From the NCBI GenBank assembly GCA_026018925.1, contig JAKSZU010000018.1:32335807-32399806 (forward strand): a DNA stretch of 64,000 nt. The letters are read 5' to 3'. The DNA is from Tupaia tana (taxonomy: Eukaryota; Chordata; Mammalia; Scandentia; Tupaiidae). Positions 9,901 through 22,471 of this stretch are shown here, piece after piece. Below the pieces are notes generated by a model. The model saw only the letters and a list, made by a program, of their open reading frames with translations, had not been told where the DNA came from and ran no database searches. Within the stretch, counting starts at the first letter, position 1, and every line of letters begins with the position of its first letter. The position numbers were made by a program, and so were the translations under genes.

Positions 9901-9939
9901 GTGTTGGCACATGGAGTGCTATGTAGATATAGGAGGTTA

Positions 9940-10740
9940 TGAATCAGTCAGTCAATCACTGAGTGACTATTGTTGAAGAGCCACTGTGTGCCTGGCACTC
10001 TCATAGGCTCTGGACCACCAGCGGGAGAAAAGAAAGTCCTTCCCCTCATGAAGCTTAAACTCTATGGGAGAAAGAAAATAAGCATCAAGACAATAAACAC
10101 ATAAAAAACAACTTCAGATTCCAATAAGAGCTAGGAAAACGATAAACCAGAATTCCTGATACAACAAATCAGACAAGATCTATGAAATTGAGAACTGAAT
10201 GATAATTAAGAATCAGAAGAGACCTGGAAACGATGAGGAAGGAAAGGAGGGTGGAACAATGATGAGCTTCCTAAGCGGAAAGATTACCATGGGCAATGGC
10301 CCTGAGTTTACTGAGTCCGAAGGGTGTCCTAGGCCAGAGGTGAACAATAAGTGAGGACCTGATTATGCAGGGCCTGGAAAGCTCTCCAAGAAAGTCTGTG
10401 TTTTATTCCAGTTAGAACGGAACTATCTTCTCTAAGTGTTTTGAGCCAAGGAAAAGTGGGATTGGCTTTGAGTTTTGTAAGATCACTCTGTGCATCTTGC
10501 TGTGTATAAAGAGGGAGGAAGAGCGGACACTGGAAGCCCGACTGGAAGGTTGCTGTAGGAATCCAGGCAAGAGATGTGTATGACTGAGTCTTGGCTGGAC
10601 ACAGGGCATCTGATGAGAAGTGATCCTATCCAGGGTGCATTTTGAAGGCAAAAGTGACAGGCAAGCTATTGGGTTAGGTACAGGGTGTAGGGGAGCGAGG
10701 GAGTCAGGCAGAGTCCTAGGTTTGGGACCCCAGCAACTGG
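9940..10740 (-). mobile_element. L2 (long inverted 3' part)
   Basis: CACTGTGTGCCTGGCACTCT, CCCCTCATGAAGCTTAAACT, 'GATTATGCAGGGCCTGGAAAG', 'TTTTATTCCAGTTAGAACGG' and AAGATCACTCTGTGCATCTT occur in the order of an inverted L2. Heavily diverged; no open frame. Confidence 0.65.
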
Positions 10741-10990
10741 TGAGCAGTGTTACTACTTCCTAAGCTGAATAATGACAGCAGAGGAGCAGGCACATTTTAA
10801 TTGTCGCCTAAGTGCTAGGAGCCCATTAAACAGTTGTAGAGTAAATGGGCAGGTTATATTCAGAGCCCAGGTGAGAGAGCCAGACTAGGAACTAAAATTT
10901 CAGATAAAAATGTAATGTATTCTTAAGCCACAATAGAGATACAATCATCCAGGGAAAGAAATAATTAAAAGAAGAGGTGTCAAGCGCTTC

Positions 10991-11259
10991 TTTTTTTTTT
11001 TTTTTTGAGAGGTTTTTCGCTATAGGGCGCGTGCGCTCGCCAGACAGACAGAGAGAGACATAGAGACAGAAAGCGAGAAATCACCCCCCAGGGGGGATGG
11101 TCATGCCACAATCCCTTCTCCTCCATTCTCCTCTCGGGATCTTGGGCACGCATGCACACGCGCCCGGTGTGAGTTTTAAGCCACCGGGTCCGGGACGCGA
11201 ACCGCGGTTGACTACGTGGGAGTCCAGCAACATAGCCATTACACTAACTGCTGGTTCCC
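10991..11259 (-). mobile_element. SINE, family A
   Basis: Inverted complete copy starting from poly-T and GAGAGGTTTTTCGCTATAGG. Flanked by AAGCGCTTC / AAGCTCTTC (10982-10990, 11261-11269). It keeps many CpG sites. Confidence 0.92.
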
Positions 11260-11432
11260 AAAGCTCTTCAATATTTACTGGCACAGTAGAAAAAAATACA
11301 AGAAATGCTGAATGCCATATTCCCCTCTTGGAGATTTCCAAAGCACACCTGCACATTAAATGCTTCTGATAACTCCTGCAGTCAGTACAGAAGCCTGCTT
11401 ACGTTTGTTTCATTTAAGATTTCCCAAATTTG

Positions 11433-11707
11433 GAGACCAGCAGTTGGCATAATGGTTACGTTGCTGGACTCCTCCATAGTTGACTAGAGTTCGAGTCCCA
11501 AACCTGGCAGCTTAAAACTCATGCTAGACATACATGCATGCATGCCCAAAATCGCAAGAGGAGAATAGAGAAGAAGGGATGGCAGCATGGCCATCCCCCC
11601 GGGGGTGATTTCTCACTTTCTGTCTGTCTATCTCTGTGTCTCTCTGGCAAGCACACACGCCCTATAGCAAAACTCTCTCTCTTGAGAAAAAAAAAAAGAA
11701 TAAAAAG
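11433..11707 (+). mobile_element. SINE, family A
   Basis: Complete copy with B box GAGTTCGAGTCCC. The perfect 16-bp target duplication AGATTTCCCAAATTTG lies at 11417-11432 and 11708-11723. Confidence 0.93.
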
Positions 11708-11854
11708 AGATTTCCCAAATTTGTTTGATTGTGGAGGCCTTTTTGACATATAAAGCAGATCCACAAGTCATGGACCACCGAGCAGATTCAAAAACTCACA
11801 TGGAGTCTTAAAGAATGAGCACACTCAGTATGAGCTATGTCTGGGAAGGCTAAA

Positions 11855-12058
11855 GTCGAGAAATTTCTGTAGAGGGCCAGATAGTTTCATGGCTAAGGTT
11901 TTGCAGGCCAGATGGTCTCTACTGCAACCTTTCACCTCCGCCATCGTAGCACAAGGGCAACCATAGATGACGTACATGTGGATGGGCATGGCTGCGTTCC
12001 ATTCAGGCTGTAAAACAGGTAGTGGGCCAGGGTAGCTCACGGCCCATAGTGTGTTGAC
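11855..12058 (+). mobile_element. Old hAT-type MITE
   Basis: TTTCTGTAGAGGGCCAGATA, AGGCCAGATGGTCTCTACTG and GGGCATGGCTGCGTTCCATT match the old eutherian hAT element whose ends read CAGGGGTCGGCAAAC. The same family is at 33.6-34.1 kb. I do not assign a database name. Confidence 0.7.
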
Positions 12059-13183
12059 ATCATCCTCTTATCAAGGATATGGAAATCTAAAGGCAAAAGG
12101 GAGAAAGTGTGATCCAGAGAAGAGAAAAGGGCAGAGTGAGGAAATGCGCAGTGAGTGTCTGAGACAGTGGGAGGAGCCCTTCTGGCAGGACGTAGGTGCT
12201 TTCCTGAGGATGGGTCATCTTGACAACTTAGGAGGGAGGGAGGAAGGATCCAGTGTCCTGCTCTGCAGATGGAGAAACAAAGATTCAGAGGGCAAACAAC
12301 ATCCCCATCCGAGATCCCAGCCCGTGTTACCTGGTTCTCAGCTCAGGCTCTCTCTACCATGCTGCAAGATAACCTACCCACATGGGAAAGGAATGATGGG
12401 ACAGTCCTCCAGCCAAGCTCTTCCTCCCCACTGGGCAGAACTTTACCCAGAGGTCACCTCTACCGCTGCCCCTCACCTAGACTAGGAACTGGATTAAACA
12501 GCCATCCTAGTCCATGCCAGTCTGCCAGCCTGTGCTTCCACCTGCCTCCCCCGCTCCATGAGATGAAAGGAAAACGAGCCTCACCAAGCAGAGCAGATAT
12601 GTGAATTAACAAATGCCAGTGCCTCTGGTGCCCACGATAGCAAAAAGAGATCCAAGAAAACACTGATATTTATTTATCTTGTGTTTTCTTTCAGATCTAG
12701 CAATGTGACAATAACACGTGTCACTGTCAGCCCAGGCCCTGCTGGCAACACCTTGAAAACTACGTGGAGGTTCAGAAAATAAACAGCACTCACTCTGATT
12801 CCAGTGATAAAATACCAGTGTAAGGAGAGCCTCCTGGGATCCATAATCTGGAATTGTCAGGGGATAAGAATTGTCTGTCTTTTTGATAAAAGATGTCAGC
12901 TACCCTTCTGGGTTTTAAACAGAAAGAAACACTTCTGATTATGAGGCTGGTTGTGTATCACGAAGTCTGTTGGCAGGAATCCGTGTGTGCAATAAATGTG
13001 CTTGCCTTGCCCGTCAATGTCCTTAAAATTTCCTTATCAGAAGAAAATTCAGCCAAATCAGAGTCACAGAAAGTACACAACGTGAGAGTGCCTTGTTTTT
13101 CTCTGAGAGCTTGCTTCTTGAAGGCTGTAGTTTCCTGATTACTATTCAGTTGAAAAAACCTTCAAAGACAGCTCCAGAATCGG

Positions 13184-13184
<1 letters not shown>
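12059..13184. other. Unique noncoding sequence
   Basis: No gene supported. Frames at 12051-12485 and 12269-12604 lack domains. The part 12660-13140 is repeat-free. Confidence 0.5.

Positions 13185-13233
<49 letters not shown>
13185..13233. repeat. Poly-T run of about 49
   Basis: An unbroken T run with no recognisable SINE body on either side, so it is not obviously a retroposon tail. Confidence 0.85.
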
Positions 13234-13236
<3 letters not shown>

Positions 13237-13609
13237 GCTTAGGACTAATTAGCTTCATGAAAGATTGTTTTGTTGTTTGTGGTCTGTGGTTGTTATATGG
13301 CTTGTTTTGCCTTGAAAAATGCTGCAATTGCTTTTTTCTTTCTCAATTGAAATTCAACAGGGGAAAAAATAGCCCAATTAGGAATCATCAGTGGACTGCC
13401 TCACACATAATAAGCCCCAAATAAATAAATATTTATTGAATGAGTGAAAGAGTGACTGAATATTAAACAGCCTCACAGACTGGGACAGACTAAAGATCCA
13501 AAATAAGAATTTAAATAGCCATCAATACCTGTTGATCAAGGCAAGCTACAGCAGTTCTTAATACCCGTCAAACACAATTGAACTTCGGGACATTGGGAAA
13601 GGTCATTTA
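13234..13609. other. Unique noncoding sequence
   Basis: TTGTTGTTTGTGGTCTGTGG-type T/G-rich DNA, then an AAATAAATAAATATTTATTG motif near 13420-13440. No gene recognised. Confidence 0.4.
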
Positions 13610-13880
13610 TTCATTCAACAAACATTCATAGAGTATCTGTTCTGTTTGAGGCTCCCTACTAGGTGCTGGGAGTACGGCAGGGATCAAGAAACCATAGTCT
13701 TTGACCACCCAGAGCTCATAGTCCAGTGGGGGTTGGGAGACTGACAAAATAGGAGTACGCAAGCTCAGGAAAGAATTTAGGCTTAACTAAGTGCTGCAGT
13801 GGAGGTCAACAGGAATTAACCTACTGTGATTATGGAGGTCTTGGAGGCCACTCTGAGGAGGTGTCGCTTAGTCTGAACAC
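13610..13880 (-). mobile_element. L2 fragment
   Basis: TTCATTCAACAAACATTCAT, ACTAGGTGCTGGGAGTACGG, GAGCTCATAGTCCAGTGGGG and CACTCTGAGGAGGTGTCGC are the inverted L2 3' end. Confidence 0.8.
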
Positions 13881-13944
13881 TGGCATTTGAGAAAACTCCA
13901 GTCCTGTGAAAACACGGGTGTGTGTGGAGTATTATGCAAATACT

Positions 13945-14690
13945 GCTTGGGATGCATTTGTTTCCTGTGGCTACTGGAAACTACCACAAACTTGGTAGCT
14001 TTAAAACAACAGAAATTGGGACCAACAGTTGTCATAATGGCTACGTCGCTGGACTTCCATGTAGTCGACTGCGGTTCGAGTCCCAGACCTGGTGGCTTAA
14101 ACTCACACCGAGCACATGTGCGTGCGTGCCCAAGATCCTGAGAGGAGAATGGAAGAGAAGGGATTGCGGTGTGACCATCCCCCCTGAGGGGTGATTTCTT
14201 GCTTTCTGTCTCTCTGTCTCTGTCTTTCTGGTGAGCTCATGCTCTCTATAGCAAAAATCTCTCAAAAAAAAAAAAAAAATGGAAATTTATTCTCTCATTT
14301 TGGAAGCCAGAAGTCTAGTGTTAGTATCATTACACTGAGATTACAGTGTCAGCAAGGTCACAGTCCCTCTGGGGCTTTCAGAGAAGAGCCTTTCCTTGCC
14401 TCTTCCAGCTCCATTGGCTGCCAGTTTTCATTGGCTTGTGACTGCATCACTTCGACCTCTGCCCCGTCCACATGTCTCTTCTCTGTGTCTATGCCTTCTC
14501 TTCTGAACCCACTGAAGCACCCTGAATGTCCACTCTTTCCACCAACAGTCTGTTTAAGACAAGGCTTTTTCTCACATGCCTCAAACTTCTTCCAGCTCTA
14601 CTCATTGTTCCATTCCAAAGCCACTGCTCTATTGTTTGGCCTTTGTTACTGGAGCACCCCACTTCCTATTGCTAGTTGAAAACCTCCTGA
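13945..14690 (-). mobile_element. MLT1-type LTR, interrupted by a SINE
   Basis: TTTCCTGTGGCTACTGGAAA, CCACAAACTTGGTAGCTTTA and, after the SINE, GGAAGCCAGAAGTCTAGTGT and TTTCCTTGCCTCTTCCAGCT follow an inverted MaLR LTR. Noncoding remnant. Confidence 0.75.
14018..14280 (+). mobile_element. SINE, family A
   Basis: Complete copy inside the LTR. The B box is GGTTCGAGTCCC and the tail about 16 A. GAAATT flanks it (14012-14017, 14282-14287), consistent with a short visible target duplication. Confidence 0.92.
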
Positions 14691-14706
14691 GATCATCAAG
14701 ATGTTA

Positions 14707-14824
14707 ATACATAGCCCAGCTGCAGTGGTACAGGCAGTAGCGTTCTGATCTGCCATGCTGGAAGTCACATTGCCAACACCCTGTTTGGAGCACCCCTTGA
14801 ATAAAATAAATTAATTGTAACAAA
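14707..14824 (+). mobile_element. Short SINE, family C type
   Basis: CCAGCTGCAGTGGTACAGGC head with a shortened body and an AATAAAATAAATTAATTG tail. AAGATGTTA flanks it exactly (14698-14706, 14825-14833), so the short form was inserted as such. Confidence 0.8.
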
Positions 14825-14833
14825 AAGATGTTA

Positions 14834-15339
14834 GGAGTACATGTTAGTTCGATATTGCTATCTGGCATGCTCAGGGGAATGGCCTGGAAGTCATGTGATA
14901 TATCCCTTTTATACCCATTTCTTTTTTATTTTAAATGTTTTGTTTGGGAATACAACCACGATGTCTTATGAAGTTTGGTATTTTCTAAAACAATATAAAA
15001 CAGTATAATTTCATCTTTTTTGGTGGACTTGGAGGGTCATTAGGATGAACTTCTTTTGCAATAGGGCCACAAAGCCCAGCCCCAATGCTACTGAGTATAA
15101 TGGTAGGGACCTTCAATTCAATGTTCCCAATCTGCTAGATTTTGTGCCTAAAAGCTGAGATCTTCCCAAATTGCTTAGATCATTAACTATTTTTCCACTT
15201 GGGTTTTCTCCTGGGCTCCATGCTGGATCATAGCACCCAGTCTTAACAACTACCAGCCACCCCATGAGCCTCCATGTTGGAAACCCAAGCTTGAAGTTCT
15301 ACTGTGAACAGATGAACTTGGGCCACTGTGATCTTTGCC
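14834..15339. other. Unique noncoding sequence
   Basis: No gene or repeat family recognised. Confidence 0.4.
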
Positions 15340-15896
15340 AAACATAAATGGACATGTCACCATCTTCCTCCACTTCTACTCTCACTCCCTGTCTATATGC
15401 TTAAAGTCATTTCATGATTTCTCACTGCTTTGGGGATAAAGACCAATATGGTCTTGGAATGGCCAACATGGCCCATCCTAGCATGGTCCCTGCTGATCTC
15501 TCCAGAATCCATACCACACTCTGTATTCTAGCCACTCCAGTCCTTCCTATCTGCCATGCTCCCTCCTACCACTGGGCTTTTGCACCTGCTATTCCCTCTG
15601 CCTGGAGTGTTCTTGTTCTGTCCCTGCATTGTCTGGTGAGTTCTTCTTATATCCCAGTGTTTCCTTCTTGAGGAAGCTATCCCTAAATTTGCTAACCAGG
15701 TTTTTTCTTCTATAGGATCCCAAAGCACTGGGTAACTTTCTTCAATAGCTTTCACCCCAGATGAACAAATTTTGTTTTTATCTACGTGGTACAGTAATTG
15801 TCTTCCTCTACTCCAGATTATCCACTTGAAAGATTGTGCCTGTTCCATTCATTGCTGGGTCTCCTGTACCTCACAAAATTCTTGCTGCATACTGCT
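15340..15896 (+). mobile_element. L2 3' end
   Basis: GGGCTTTTGCACCTGCTATT, CCCTCTGCCTGGAGTGTTCT and TTGTGCCTGTTCCATTCATT are the plus-strand L2 3' end. The frame 15414-15671 is a shadow of this repeat. Confidence 0.85.
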
Positions 15897-15944
15897 GATT
15901 GACTGACTGACTGACTGACTGACTGACTGACTGAATGAATGAAT
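15897..15944. repeat. (GACT)n then (GAAT)n
   Basis: About eight GACT units run into four GAAT units. Confidence 0.95.
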
Positions 15945-16369
15945 GAGCTGCTAAAGTCCTAGACAGCTCATGGCAAACAAGGGTCTCCCAGAGCATAGCC
16001 TTTATCTACTATAAGAGAAGATGAATTACCTTTCTTTCAGAAGTCTCTCTGTTTCTAGGGAAAACTGGGCCCTACCTCTGCTTCAAATCAGTCTTCCACA
16101 ACCCACACACCTGCCCCAAACTGGGCAGGCCTAGGCCGCCATTCCACTAAAATATTATCTCACTCTTACTATCCTAAGTTATGCACAGAGGAAGATTCAT
16201 AGCCTTTGAGCAAAGAACTAGCCCTACCATATCCTGGGGACACCCTGGTTCCCTGGAGCCCAGTCCCCAGACTCAGTGGGGAAGTACAACTCTGGTGTTC
16301 CCACTGTGCTAATGTTCCTGGCCAGGTCACCTGATCCTCCAGGGGGATTTCTAATTCCACTGTACTCTG
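15945..16369. other. Unique noncoding sequence
   Basis: No gene recognised. Confidence 0.4.
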
Positions 16370-16500
16370 CCATGATCCATTCTCTGTCCTCATCTGTAAA
16401 ATGGGGATAACGCTTTCATCATGGAGTCACTGTATGGATTTACTAACACATTCAGCCTATGTCCCAGCCCAGAGTAAGTACTTAAGCAATGTCCACATCT
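16370..16500 (+). mobile_element. MIR 3' part
   Basis: CTCATCTGTAAAATGGGGAT and 'AGCCCAGAGTAAGTACTTAAG' match MIR. Confidence 0.8.
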
Positions 16501-16540
16501 GCATTTTAGGGTTGAACATAATTTTCTTTTTGTCCAGAAC

Positions 16541-17237
<697 letters not shown>

Positions 17238-19434
17238 CAAACTATGATCTATATATATATAGAGAGAGACTGGACACAATTCAACCCTGACAGCCACTGG
17301 GTCCATACTTAGCAGATCCTCAGTGGCTGATGATGCACACGGTACAAGCTGGATCTGTAGGGTGTTGAAGCTAGAACCCTGATGCCCTCTTGTTTTTCTG
17401 CAGTTGTCCTGCTTGTAAAACCAAGAACCAGAAAACCTTGGGTGACAGGAGTCAGCTTGCTGCCTGGGTTCTCTGTTAACAGGAGTTGACAATATGGGAG
17501 CTAGTCGACCAAATGGCAGCCCTGCTCTGCCCCTGGAATGGGGCATCACCGTTTTGTTCGGAGAAGGGGGGATGGTTTCCCTTTTCCTTCTGGACTCAGA
17601 TCTAATTCTGGCCAGAGTGTGTACCAGCTGCCTGCCCCAGCCTGGCCCAGCAGCCATCTATCTTGATGAGAAGCAATTTCATAAATTCAAACGGGGCACG
17701 TTTCCTACGCAATTTATTTAGCTTAACAAGTTAATCAGAGTGCATGAGCCCAATTTGTCACTGTGCTGTTTTCTTTTGCTGGCTGCTCTAATTGTATAAA
17801 TATGCCCAGAGGTTTGATGAAACTTCTAACACATCAAACAATAAACGGCCCACTTACAGAGTATACCGTGGCTATTCTGAAGCAGGCTATTTCTCTCCTG
17901 AAGCTGGCAGCTCCTGCCCAGCTAATAGCCTGGCACCACTTGGTGGTGACCTCTATAGAGTTCTCCCTCCCCCCACTCCAGAACCCAGGGCCTGAGAGGT
18001 GGCAACCAGGGATGGGGGTAAGGAGGAAAGATGGTACAGGCCAGCTGTCTCTGACTGCTGGTCTCATTCCAGAAAGCATCCAATCACATGCTCAGCCAGA
18101 CCTTTTCTCTCCTTGGGATTCTGCAGAAGGACAAAGGTCAAACTCAGGGGCTTGGGCACTCGCCCCTCCAAGGTGAAGGGCTCGTCTTGTCACATTCGAT
18201 CTGAACCACTTTCCGCACCTGATTTATTAAGACGCGGTGTCAAGGCTGTTCGAATGCTCCCTGGAAACTGATCATAAATCCGAGGCATGTGTCACAGGTG
18301 GTGGGGTTCTTTGAGGTGGACGGTGGAGAAAAGTGGAGAAAACCGAAACAAATGTGTCTGCCCTTCATTCTGCAAGTGTGAGCGTTCAGGATTTCCTTTC
18401 TATCATATTAATTTGGAATTCTCTCCTCTTAGAGTTAAACCTTCTGTCTCCTCTGTGTCCATGCTCACATGTCAACCTATAAATTTCTTTTTAATAAAAG
18501 AGGTGTCCGGCAAGGAGATACAGCATTTGTTAAGATAGAAACCTTCGGTCCCCACCCCACCCCCGTCTTGCACACATTCTGTCTCAAGCTGCAGATGTTT
18601 CCTCTGCCTTATCGGTGAGCCGAAAAGAAAGACAATATGCCAGGCTTTCCAATGTTCCGCCATAGGAACAAAAGATGACAGGAGGGAAAAAGAGCCTCTG
18701 CTTAGTTTGGAGCTGGCCTAGGCTACGAGGGAAGTGGGAAAAGGCCAGTGTTCTGGAAGAGCAGCTGGGAGAGCGAACACCACAGATGCCTGTAACCTTG
18801 GCTCACCCCTCGCCCTACACTTAAATGCAGTCAAATAATAAATGCTCCACCCACCTGTCGGGCGAGGCTGCAAATGCAGCCCTGATGTCACGTTCCTAAT
18901 GATCTTCCCGGGCTCCGGTTACAAGCTGTGTGTGCTGGGACTGTGCACAGGGCCCCATGGCCAGCCACTTTCCCGGCCTTCTTTCGGCCACATGCTCAGT
19001 GGGAATTTCCATTCCCCTGTGATGTTAATTGCAGCTTCCCGGTCCAACACGCTGAGCCATATCCCTTCCTAGCATGTCCTGGAACAGTCAAAGACCAGCT
19101 TCTCCACCCCACCCTGCACCACTGTGTCAGATGTAACTGAAGCCTCAAAGCACTTTATTTAGGATTTGAATTTTAATGCACATGCTCCAGTGTCTTGTAA
19201 TGTTTGCGGCTCGCTCCAGGTGTATGAACCGTATCTTGAATCACGTAGACTTCACGCAGGTTCCAGGAGACTAGCGCCATGATCCAGCCAGCCACTACCC
19301 CATCCTGTTGCCAAAACCTCCTACACGGGTCTCCAGAGCACCTCCTTCCTATCTGGCCCCTGCCACTGCCTTAAAGCACAACTTAACCCTTCTCATTAAA
19401 CTATAGCATGGGCAAGAGTTACATTTTGTTTCAT
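17238..19434. other. Repeat-poor stretch, possible conserved noncoding elements
   Basis: About 2.2 kb without a recognisable repeat and without a supported gene. The part 17660-17860 is rich in homeodomain-like TAATT/ATTA cores (AATTTATTTAGCTTAACAAG, TAATTGTATAAATATGCC). The part 18180-18330 keeps CpG sites (ACATTCGATC, TTATTAAGACGCGGTGTC). CpG survival in otherwise AT-rich unique DNA suggests constraint; this is inference. Confidence 0.5.
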
Positions 19435-19687
19435 TTTCTAAAATTTTGCCAGAGGGCAGTGTGCTTCTCAGAAAGAGAAAGCGATGACAGAAATGAGAAA
19501 GCACACCCTGCCCCGATGGGGAATGGTCACGCTGCAATCCCTTCTCCACTTCTCCCTCCCTTCAAGGCTTCATGTACACATACACATGCACCAAGTGTAT
19601 TTCCCTAAATGCCAGGTCCAGGACTTGAATGGTACCATCAGCTCTGTGGGATCCAACCACCTTAACCACCATGAAACCGGCTAGCCC
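19435..19687 (-). mobile_element. SINE, family E
   Basis: Inverted. Head GGGGCTAGCCGGTTTCATGG with GTGGTTAAGGTGG and GGATCCCACA; end CCCTCTGGCAAAATTTTAG. Diverged, older than family A. Confidence 0.75.
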
Positions 19688-19829
19688 CTGGACAACGGTT
19701 TTATTTTACTAAATGTTTATTTTAGTGGGTAACAGAAAACAAATTGCCTTTATATTTTTAACAATGGCATAAAGTTAGCTTTTCAAATAAATTTATCTAA
19801 ATAGATTTGCAAGTCAGTCCACTTACCAC

Positions 19830-20330
19830 CAGTGGTCTCCAACCTTCTTGGTACCAGAGACTGGTTTCATGGCAGATAATTTTTCCAGAAATGTGGGCTA
19901 GGGGATGGTTTTTGGATCATTCAGCATATTACATTTATTGTACACTTTATTTCTATTATTATTACATTGTAATATATATAATGAAATAATTACATAACTC
20001 ATCATAATGCAGTGTTTGCAACTGTTCCCCAGAGCTAGGATCATCACCTCAGCTCCACCTTAGATCATCAGGCATTAGATTCTCATAAGAAGCACACAGC
20101 CTAGATCCCTCATACACAGTTCACAATAGGGTTTGCACTCCTATGAGAATCTAATACCAATGCTGATCTGCAGGAGGTGGAGCTCAGGCAGTAATGCAAG
20201 CAATGGGGAGTGGCTGTAAATACAGATGAAACTTTGCTTGTTTACCTACTGCTCACCTCCTGCTGTGAAGCCTAGTTCCTAACTGGCCACAGACCAGTAC
20301 TGGTCCATGGCTTGAGGTTGGAGACCCTTG
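19830..20330 (+). mobile_element. hAT-type DNA element with terminal inverted repeats
   Basis: The left end CAGTGGTCTCCAACCTTCTT and the right end GAGGTTGGAGACCCTTG are inverted repeats. ACTGGTTTCATGG near the left also matches CCATGGACCAGT near the right. Internal arms AGATTCTCATAAGAAGC and CTCCTATGAGAATCTAATAC form another inverted repeat. It is non-autonomous, with no transposase frame. The same family is at 44.7 and 45.5 kb. Confidence 0.85.
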
Positions 20331-20374
20331 ATATACACCATGAAAGCACATGCCTGAATGTGAAAACTACTACA

Positions 20375-20475
20375 GTTTTCTAGCTGTGTGGCCTTGGGCA
20401 GTTTCCTTAGCATTTCTGCCCTCCCTGAGTTGCAGTAAAAATTGAGTTACCACTTAATCTTCAGGGTGAGTGCAG
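20375..20475 (+). mobile_element. MIR fragment
   Basis: TAGCTGTGTGGCCTTGGGCA then GTTTCCTTAGC matches the MIR core. Confidence 0.75.
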
Positions 20476-20559
20476 AGTGCTATATGGTGTAATTGTATCA
20501 TGACTGGGCAACCCAGACCATGGTACCAGGCTCCTCCATGCCTGTTGGAGGAGGCATGT

Positions 20560-20865
20560 CTCTAAAAGCTGAATCTGATCTTGCTGTTTCCCTGTTGAAA
20601 ATCCCCCTCTTGCCTATGGGATGTAGTATGGACCTCTCACAATGACCCCTGAGGGCCTCAGTGATCTGTCCCTGACCTGATTTTATAACTTCTTTATGTG
20701 CCATTTGTTACCTGTACTCCATGATGCTGCAACTCCAACCTAGGCACTGCACCCCAAACGTACTGGATTTGTTCTCGCCTATATGCAATCTGCCGACGAC
20801 GTTGTGCCCTCTATCGGACATGCCTCTCTCATTCACCTTGTCTATGGGGCAAACTTCTCATAATT
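20560..20865 (+). mobile_element. L2 3' end
   Basis: AGGGCCTCAGTGATCTGTCC, CCTGACCTGATTTTATAAC and TCTCTCATTCACCTTG follow the L2 3' region. Confidence 0.7.
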
Positions 20866-20890
20866 CAACATTTGTTCATATGTCATTCTT

Positions 20891-21145
20891 TTTTTTTTTT
20901 TTTTGAGAAAGATTTTTGCTACAGGTACATGCACTCACCAGAGAGACAGAGAGATGGAAAGCAAGAAATGACCTGCCAGGGAAATGGCTATGCTGCAATC
21001 CCTTCCTCTCCATTCTCCTCAGAATTTCAGGCACACATGCACATGTGCCTAGTGTGTTTTTAAGTTGCCGGGTCCAGGACTTGAACTGCTGTTGATTACA
21101 TGGGAGTTCAGCGATGTAACCATTACACTACCTGCTGGTCTCCAA
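20891..21145 (-). mobile_element. SINE, family A
   Basis: Inverted copy with poly-T, TTTTTGCTACAGGTACATGC and an inverted head ending CTACCTGCTGGTC. Flanked by ATGTCATTCTT / ATGTCAATTCTT. Confidence 0.9.
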
Positions 21146-21157
21146 ATGTCAATTCTT

Positions 21158-22014
21158 CAAAAACCCATCTTCAACATTCACTCCACAGACAGGATTAGGG
21201 GTTTTTCCCCTTTCTTTCTTTTTGCCATTTTTATTTTCTATTTTTGTTCAACAAAGAGAAGGTCTTTTAAGGCCCAAACAAGTGGCCTGTGGTAGTCACT
21301 ACTTCCTCAAGGAGCATGCCATTTGCCCTGTCCCCCCTGGTCACTATGTACCCTCAGTCATGCTGAGTGGCCCTCCTGGTTGAGCTCTGTGGTTGGGGTT
21401 ATGGTAGGAACAATGGACATGGCTCCTGACTTCCAGAATCTGAAGTGATTCCAGGAAAATGAAAATTTCTTCAACATTATTTATTGGAGAAGGTTTCTAG
21501 GAGAAGTTAGACTGGCTGAGAGAAGGGGCTAGGACATCTCAGGAAGAACAAGTTGAAAGGCCATGACACCAAAGTGTGGGTTCCATCCCTGGCCACTTGC
21601 CTCCCCTCCAAGGCCATGTGCTGAGCTCTCAGACCCACTGACAGCCTCCCCATCAGGGCTGGGCTTCCTGGGACCCTGTGATCCCTGGAGAACTGGCACC
21701 GGCCCCAAGAGAGGGCACAGCTGTGAGAGAAGCTAATGTTACAGGTAATTTTGGCAATTAAGACTTATGTTCAATTAAGTGGATTTATATCATGTTACTT
21801 GGGAGGCCCAAGCATGGGTTGGGTCCCAAGCAGAATTAAGAACTCCAAGTTCCAAGCCCAACCCTTCCATAGTTTTTCCTGTTCAAAAATACCTTTCCCA
21901 TTCCCTGCTCCTGAGCCTGCAGCAAGAAATGCTTGCTGGGGGCTCCCTGCCTCATTTTAATAGGCATCTGAACAGAGCTTGGGATGGTAACTACTGTGGG
22001 TTGTTACCATCTTT
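21158..22014. other. Unique noncoding sequence
   Basis: No gene or repeat recognised. Frames at 21736-21960 and 21779-22108 show no domain. Confidence 0.45.
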
Positions 22015-22135
22015 GAAGTTTTACAACTACTCTCCCCATTCTAGAGGTGAACAAACTGAGTCTGAGAACAGAAGAACTTCATTCAAGGCCATACAACTAA
22101 TGAAATAACTCAAACTCCCAGATTCTTATTCAAGG
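22015..22135 (-). mobile_element. MIR fragment
   Basis: CTAGAGGTGAACAAACTGAG then 'TCAAGGCCATACAACTAATGA' is the inverted MIR core. Confidence 0.7.
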
Positions 22136-22139
22136 TCGA

Positions 22140-22235
22140 CAGTTCTCTCAAATGTCAGTACCAACAGCCCTCTGTATCCTTAAGTTTCGCATCCTCAGAT
22201 TCCATCATTTTGGATGAAAATATACAAAAAGAGTT
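22140..22235 (+). mobile_element. Tigger/MER2-like end
   Basis: CAACAGCCCTCTGTATCCTT, 'TTTCGCATCCTCAGATTCCAT' and GATGAAAATATACAAAAA resemble the left end of a pogo/Tigger MITE. The rest is missing, cut where the next SINE begins. Confidence 0.55.
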
Positions 22236-22461
22236 CAGGATCTGAGTACAGAGATTTCCTTGAATGTGCCAGGCACACAGGCTTCCATGGTCCTGAGCTG
22301 GCTGAAGCTGGAGGTGGGATCCCAGCATCTATACTCTGCTCAGAATAAATGCTTGCTCACACTCTCTCTCTCATGCGCGCACTCTCTCTCTCTCTCTCTC
22401 TTTTCCTCCCTCCCTCCCTCTGTCTCTCTCACTCATGGAAGAAACAAATCTTTTAAAAAAC
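22236..22461 (+). mobile_element. SINE, family C, 5'-truncated
   Basis: It keeps GAGATTTCCTTGAATGTGCC, the body GAGCTGGCTGAAGCTGGAGG, a TCTC run and the GGAAGAAACAAATC tail, but lacks the tRNA-like head. Confidence 0.75.
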
Positions 22462-22471
22462 TACAGTTATC

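Noticed and set aside
12051..12485. 144-codon frame
   Set aside because: No domain; overlapped by another frame of 111 codons.
15897..15944. Regular short repeats as a CRISPR-like array
   Set aside because: Plain tetranucleotide microsatellite without spacers, in a mammalian genome.
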